Below, in pieces: positions 33,575-34,852 of a stretch of 34,852 nucleotides of DNA. The DNA is taken from NCBI RefSeq assembly GCF_017302315.1, contig NZ_JAFLDT010000044.1, forward strand, positions 1 through 34,852, in the 5' to 3' direction. Within the stretch, counting starts at the first letter, position 1; each line of letters begins with the position of its first letter. The notes beneath the pieces are model-generated. The model made no database searches. It was not told the DNA's origin and saw only the letters and a program-made list of their open reading frames with translations. The translations under genes and the position numbers were made by a program. The stretch is from Zoogloea sp. (GTDB taxonomy: Bacteria > Pseudomonadota > Gammaproteobacteria > Burkholderiales > Rhodocyclaceae).

Positions 33575-33610
33575 GCCAATAAAACTGTATACATATACAG
33601 CATTATTGGC
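33575..33610. promoter_or_regulatory. 36-bp dyad containing a LexA-like box
   Basis: The centre CTGTATACATATACAG (33585-33600) fits the LexA/SOS consensus CTG-N10-CAG with an AT-rich alternating core. The arms GCCAATA and TATTGGC extend the symmetry to 36 bp; 15 of 18 half-site positions match. On the minus strand a TTGCCA -35 (33612-33607) precedes it, with TATACA or TACAGT inside the core as -10, so the operator would block the promoter of the VOC gene. A different dimeric repressor is equally possible. Confidence 0.65.
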
Positions 33611-33634
33611 AAGCATCCGGGCCGGGACTGCTCA

Positions 33635-33755
33635 GAGGGTGTGAAGAAATCGTAGCGAGCGGTTCGAGTTCGCCCGGAGAAGCGCAGCCGTACAAGAGTA
33701 CGGTGAGCATCGCAGGGGCGAAATCGGGCCGCGCAGTAGATTTATTCACACCCTC
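33635..33755. mobile_element. 121-bp palindromic MITE
   Basis: The ends GAGGGTGTGAAGAAATC (33635-33651) and, reversed, GAGGGTGTGAATAAATC (33739-33755) match at 16 of 17 positions. The direct repeat TCA flanks both ends (33632-33634 and 33756-33758). The two halves also pair imperfectly inwards to a central CCGTAC-AAGA-GTACGG hairpin (33688-33703). No coding frame is present. Size, ends and target duplication indicate a miniature inverted-repeat element mobilised by a transposase elsewhere; a 3-bp TNA duplication and GAG ends would fit the IS1031 group of IS5, which is inference. Confidence 0.8.
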
Positions 33756-34181
33756 TCAGCGGATCACACAGACATCGCCTTGCACGGCACAGATGCACTC
33801 CTCTTCCGTCACCTGCAGCCGGGTAAGCACCGAACCGTCGGCACGCCTGGCGGTTACCGAAATCACATACCCCTCATTGATCGCCGGGCGGAGATCCTTG
33901 TTGGCGCACCAGCCCTTTGTCAGCATCGTCTTAAGCAGATGAATGCCCTGGCCCTGCTGAGCCTGGGGCGCATCCGCTTCTTCATCCAGCAGCGTCAGGG
34001 ACAAAGCCAGTTCCTTGCCCTTGAGCTCTGCCTTTTCCAGGCGCACCTCCGGTGTCAGATCCATGGGCGCACGCCGCTGCAGCTCAGCGGTCGCCTTCTG
34101 AAAGGCGCGCGCGGTACGGCCGGAGTTCCAGTGGAAGAAGGCCACAAAGGCGACCAGGGCGATAACGATCCATTTTGTCAT
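33756..34181 (-). CDS. small membrane-anchored protein, function unknown
   Basis: A 141-aa protein with one N-terminal membrane helix (KWIVIALVAFVAFFHW, residues 3-18) and a soluble domain of about 115 residues. The region after the helix is basic and helical (TARAFQKATAELQRRAPM), then a beta-type domain follows (VRLEKAELKGKELALSLTLL and YVISVTARRADGSVLTRL). Four cysteines occur (KGWCANKD, EEECICAVQGDVCVIR). I recognise no family. The stop TGA is also part of the target duplication of the MITE, which inserted exactly at the end of the gene without changing the protein. The ribosome site is poor. Confidence 0.65.
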   Translation of the reverse strand: MTKWIVIALVAFVAFFHWNSGRTARAFQKATAELQRRAPMDLTPEVRLEKAELKGKELALSLTLLDEEADAPQAQQGQGIHLLKTMLTKGWCANKDLRPAINEGYVISVTARRADGSVLTRLQVTEEECICAVQGDVCVIR

Positions 34182-34520
34182 GGGGAGGCTCGATGGTAGG
34201 GGGGGTGTCTTCTTGGCACACCGACAACTATCTTGACATGCGCTGGCGGGGCCCCGGGGTTAGGACATCTGGACCTTTTCACCCATCACGGTCCGCACCG
34301 GGTTGGGATGATCCGCCTCTTCCGACTTGCCCTCGACGGGGCCGAGGATCAAAGATCCGCCGAAGAAAACGGGGCGTCTTCGCCGTCGCAGCCCGGCGTG
34401 ATGAGGGCAAGAGCGAACGCGATGCACCGGCCTTCGCTCGAATTCCGAGCGTCAACGCCCGATCCCAGACCGCACGGCCTTTCGCGCAGATCCGCCGGAT
34501 CGACCGGTAAATGGGGCACG
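34182..34520. other. intergenic stretch without a supportable gene
   Basis: Short open frames exist on both strands, but all are Arg/Pro/Ser-rich, lack a ribosome site and show no family features. It may be decayed sequence next to the interrupted methyltransferase gene. Confidence 0.5.
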
Positions 34521-34665
34521 CTATAGCCAACGCCGAACCTTCGAACTATAGGCCATGTACTCGCTGCCGAATTTCCTGAAGAGATAGTGCTCCTCTTTCA
34601 CGATGACACCCCGCTGCATGAACATGAGCAGCGGCGCCAGCAAAATCAGCAGCCATACCGAATTA
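34521..34665 (-). pseudogene. C-terminal fragment of an isoprenylcysteine carboxyl methyltransferase-like gene, cut by an IS
   Basis: The minus-strand frame ending at TAG 34521-34523 reads NSVWLLILLAPLLMFMQRG, VIVKEEHYLFRKFG and SEYMAYSSKVRRWL. A membrane helix followed by V-K-E-E-x-Y-L-x-x-K-F-G-x-x-Y-x-x-Y-x-x-x-V-R-R-W is the typical C terminus of bacterial ICMT/PEMT-like membrane methyltransferases. Upstream of about 34665 the frame loses this character and enters the end of an insertion element, whose transposase tail begins at 34696. The N-terminal two thirds, including the start, are therefore missing here. The fragment has no start signal of its own and is presumably not functional. 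Confidence 0.7.
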
Positions 34666-34693
34666 CTAAAAAGTGCGTTAGTTACCGTACATT

Positions 34694-34852
34694 CTATTCG
34701 GCCGCGTAGCGGGTGCTCGGATGCCTGAAAAATGCTCGAACGATGTCGGGAGTTTTCTGCAGCGAGCGCATGAAGCGCAGCGCAAGCTTCTTCATCTGCT
34801 CGGGCCCCTTGATGATGCTTCGACCCAGTTTGTGGCTCTTCAGATGCGCCCA
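34694..34852 (-). mobile_element. IS630-type transposase, C-terminal part, running off the window
   Basis: The minus-strand frame ending at TAG 34694-34696 encodes WAHLKSHKLGRSIIKGPEQM, then KKLALRFMRSLQKTPDIVR and AFFRHPSTRYAAE. The LKSHKL...PDIVRAFF...TRYAA pattern is that of the C terminus of IS630-family DDE transposases. The element's end lies between here and about 34665. TA dinucleotides at 34664-34665 and 34667-34668 are candidate insertion sites, since this family targets TA. The rest of the element and its other end are outside the window. Confidence 0.65.

Noticed and set aside
34279-34530. An 83-codon minus-strand frame before the methyltransferase fragment
   Set aside because: Arg/Ser-rich without a ribosome site, and it overlaps the real stop region of the fragment.
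1-34852. CRISPR arrays, tRNA or rRNA genes
   Set aside because: No regularly spaced repeats, cloverleaf structures or rRNA-like segments were seen on reading.

Overview
The window is GC-rich, densely coding DNA from a betaproteobacterium. A Rhodocyclales-type genome is my best guess. It rests on an SAH riboswitch in front of ahcY followed by metF, on the type IV pilus and TonB families present, and on two classical Fur boxes. No rRNA, tRNA or CRISPR array was seen, and no sequence search could be run.

Region 1 (1-20985, all minus strand) is the striking part. It looks like one iron-regulated transcription unit of about 20 kb. A sigma70-type promoter (-35 TTGCCA, 17-nt spacer, -10 TATAAT) overlaps a 15/19 match to the Fur consensus. 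In order of transcription it reads through a 65-aa small protein, a pilin-like protein with a 44-aa leader, an intrinsic terminator acting as an internal attenuator, a second pseudopilin, a small secreted protein, a third pseudopilin, a PilM/PilN-like fusion, a PilO-like protein, a PilT-type ATPase, a PilB/GspE-type ATPase, a GspF/PilC platform, a PilP-like protein, a secretin with a C-terminal extension, an outer-membrane beta-barrel, a di-heme cytochrome oxidoreductase (DHOR), a TonB-dependent receptor with CxxC in the plug, a MoxR ATPase, a DUF58 protein, a coupled 57-aa ORF and a TgpA-like transglutaminase that runs off the window. Most junctions from the third pseudopilin on are ATGA/TGATG overlaps or gaps of a few bases. 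The arrangement suggests a dedicated type IV pilus/type II secretion-like machine made under iron limitation together with an uptake and redox module.

Region 2 (21027-22502, minus strand) is a second small unit with its own promoter and Fur box. It encodes a lipoprotein and a TPR-like protein and ends at a strong hairpin. The lipoprotein is a candidate client or surface partner of the machine.

Region 3 (22555-29742, plus strand) is housekeeping: a promoter, an SAH riboswitch, ahcY and metF (methyl cycle), then a PAS-PAS-PAS-GGDEF-EAL c-di-GMP enzyme and the Rep helicase.

Region 4 (29817-34852, minus strand) holds small accessory genes: DUF2834, an unknown 166-aa protein, DUF1801, a 4-TM protein, a Tat-exported nitroreductase-like lipoprotein, a VOC-domain protein behind a LexA-like 36-bp dyad, a near-perfectly palindromic 121-bp MITE inserted at the stop codon of a small membrane protein, and an isoprenylcysteine methyltransferase-like gene truncated by an IS630-type insertion at the window edge.
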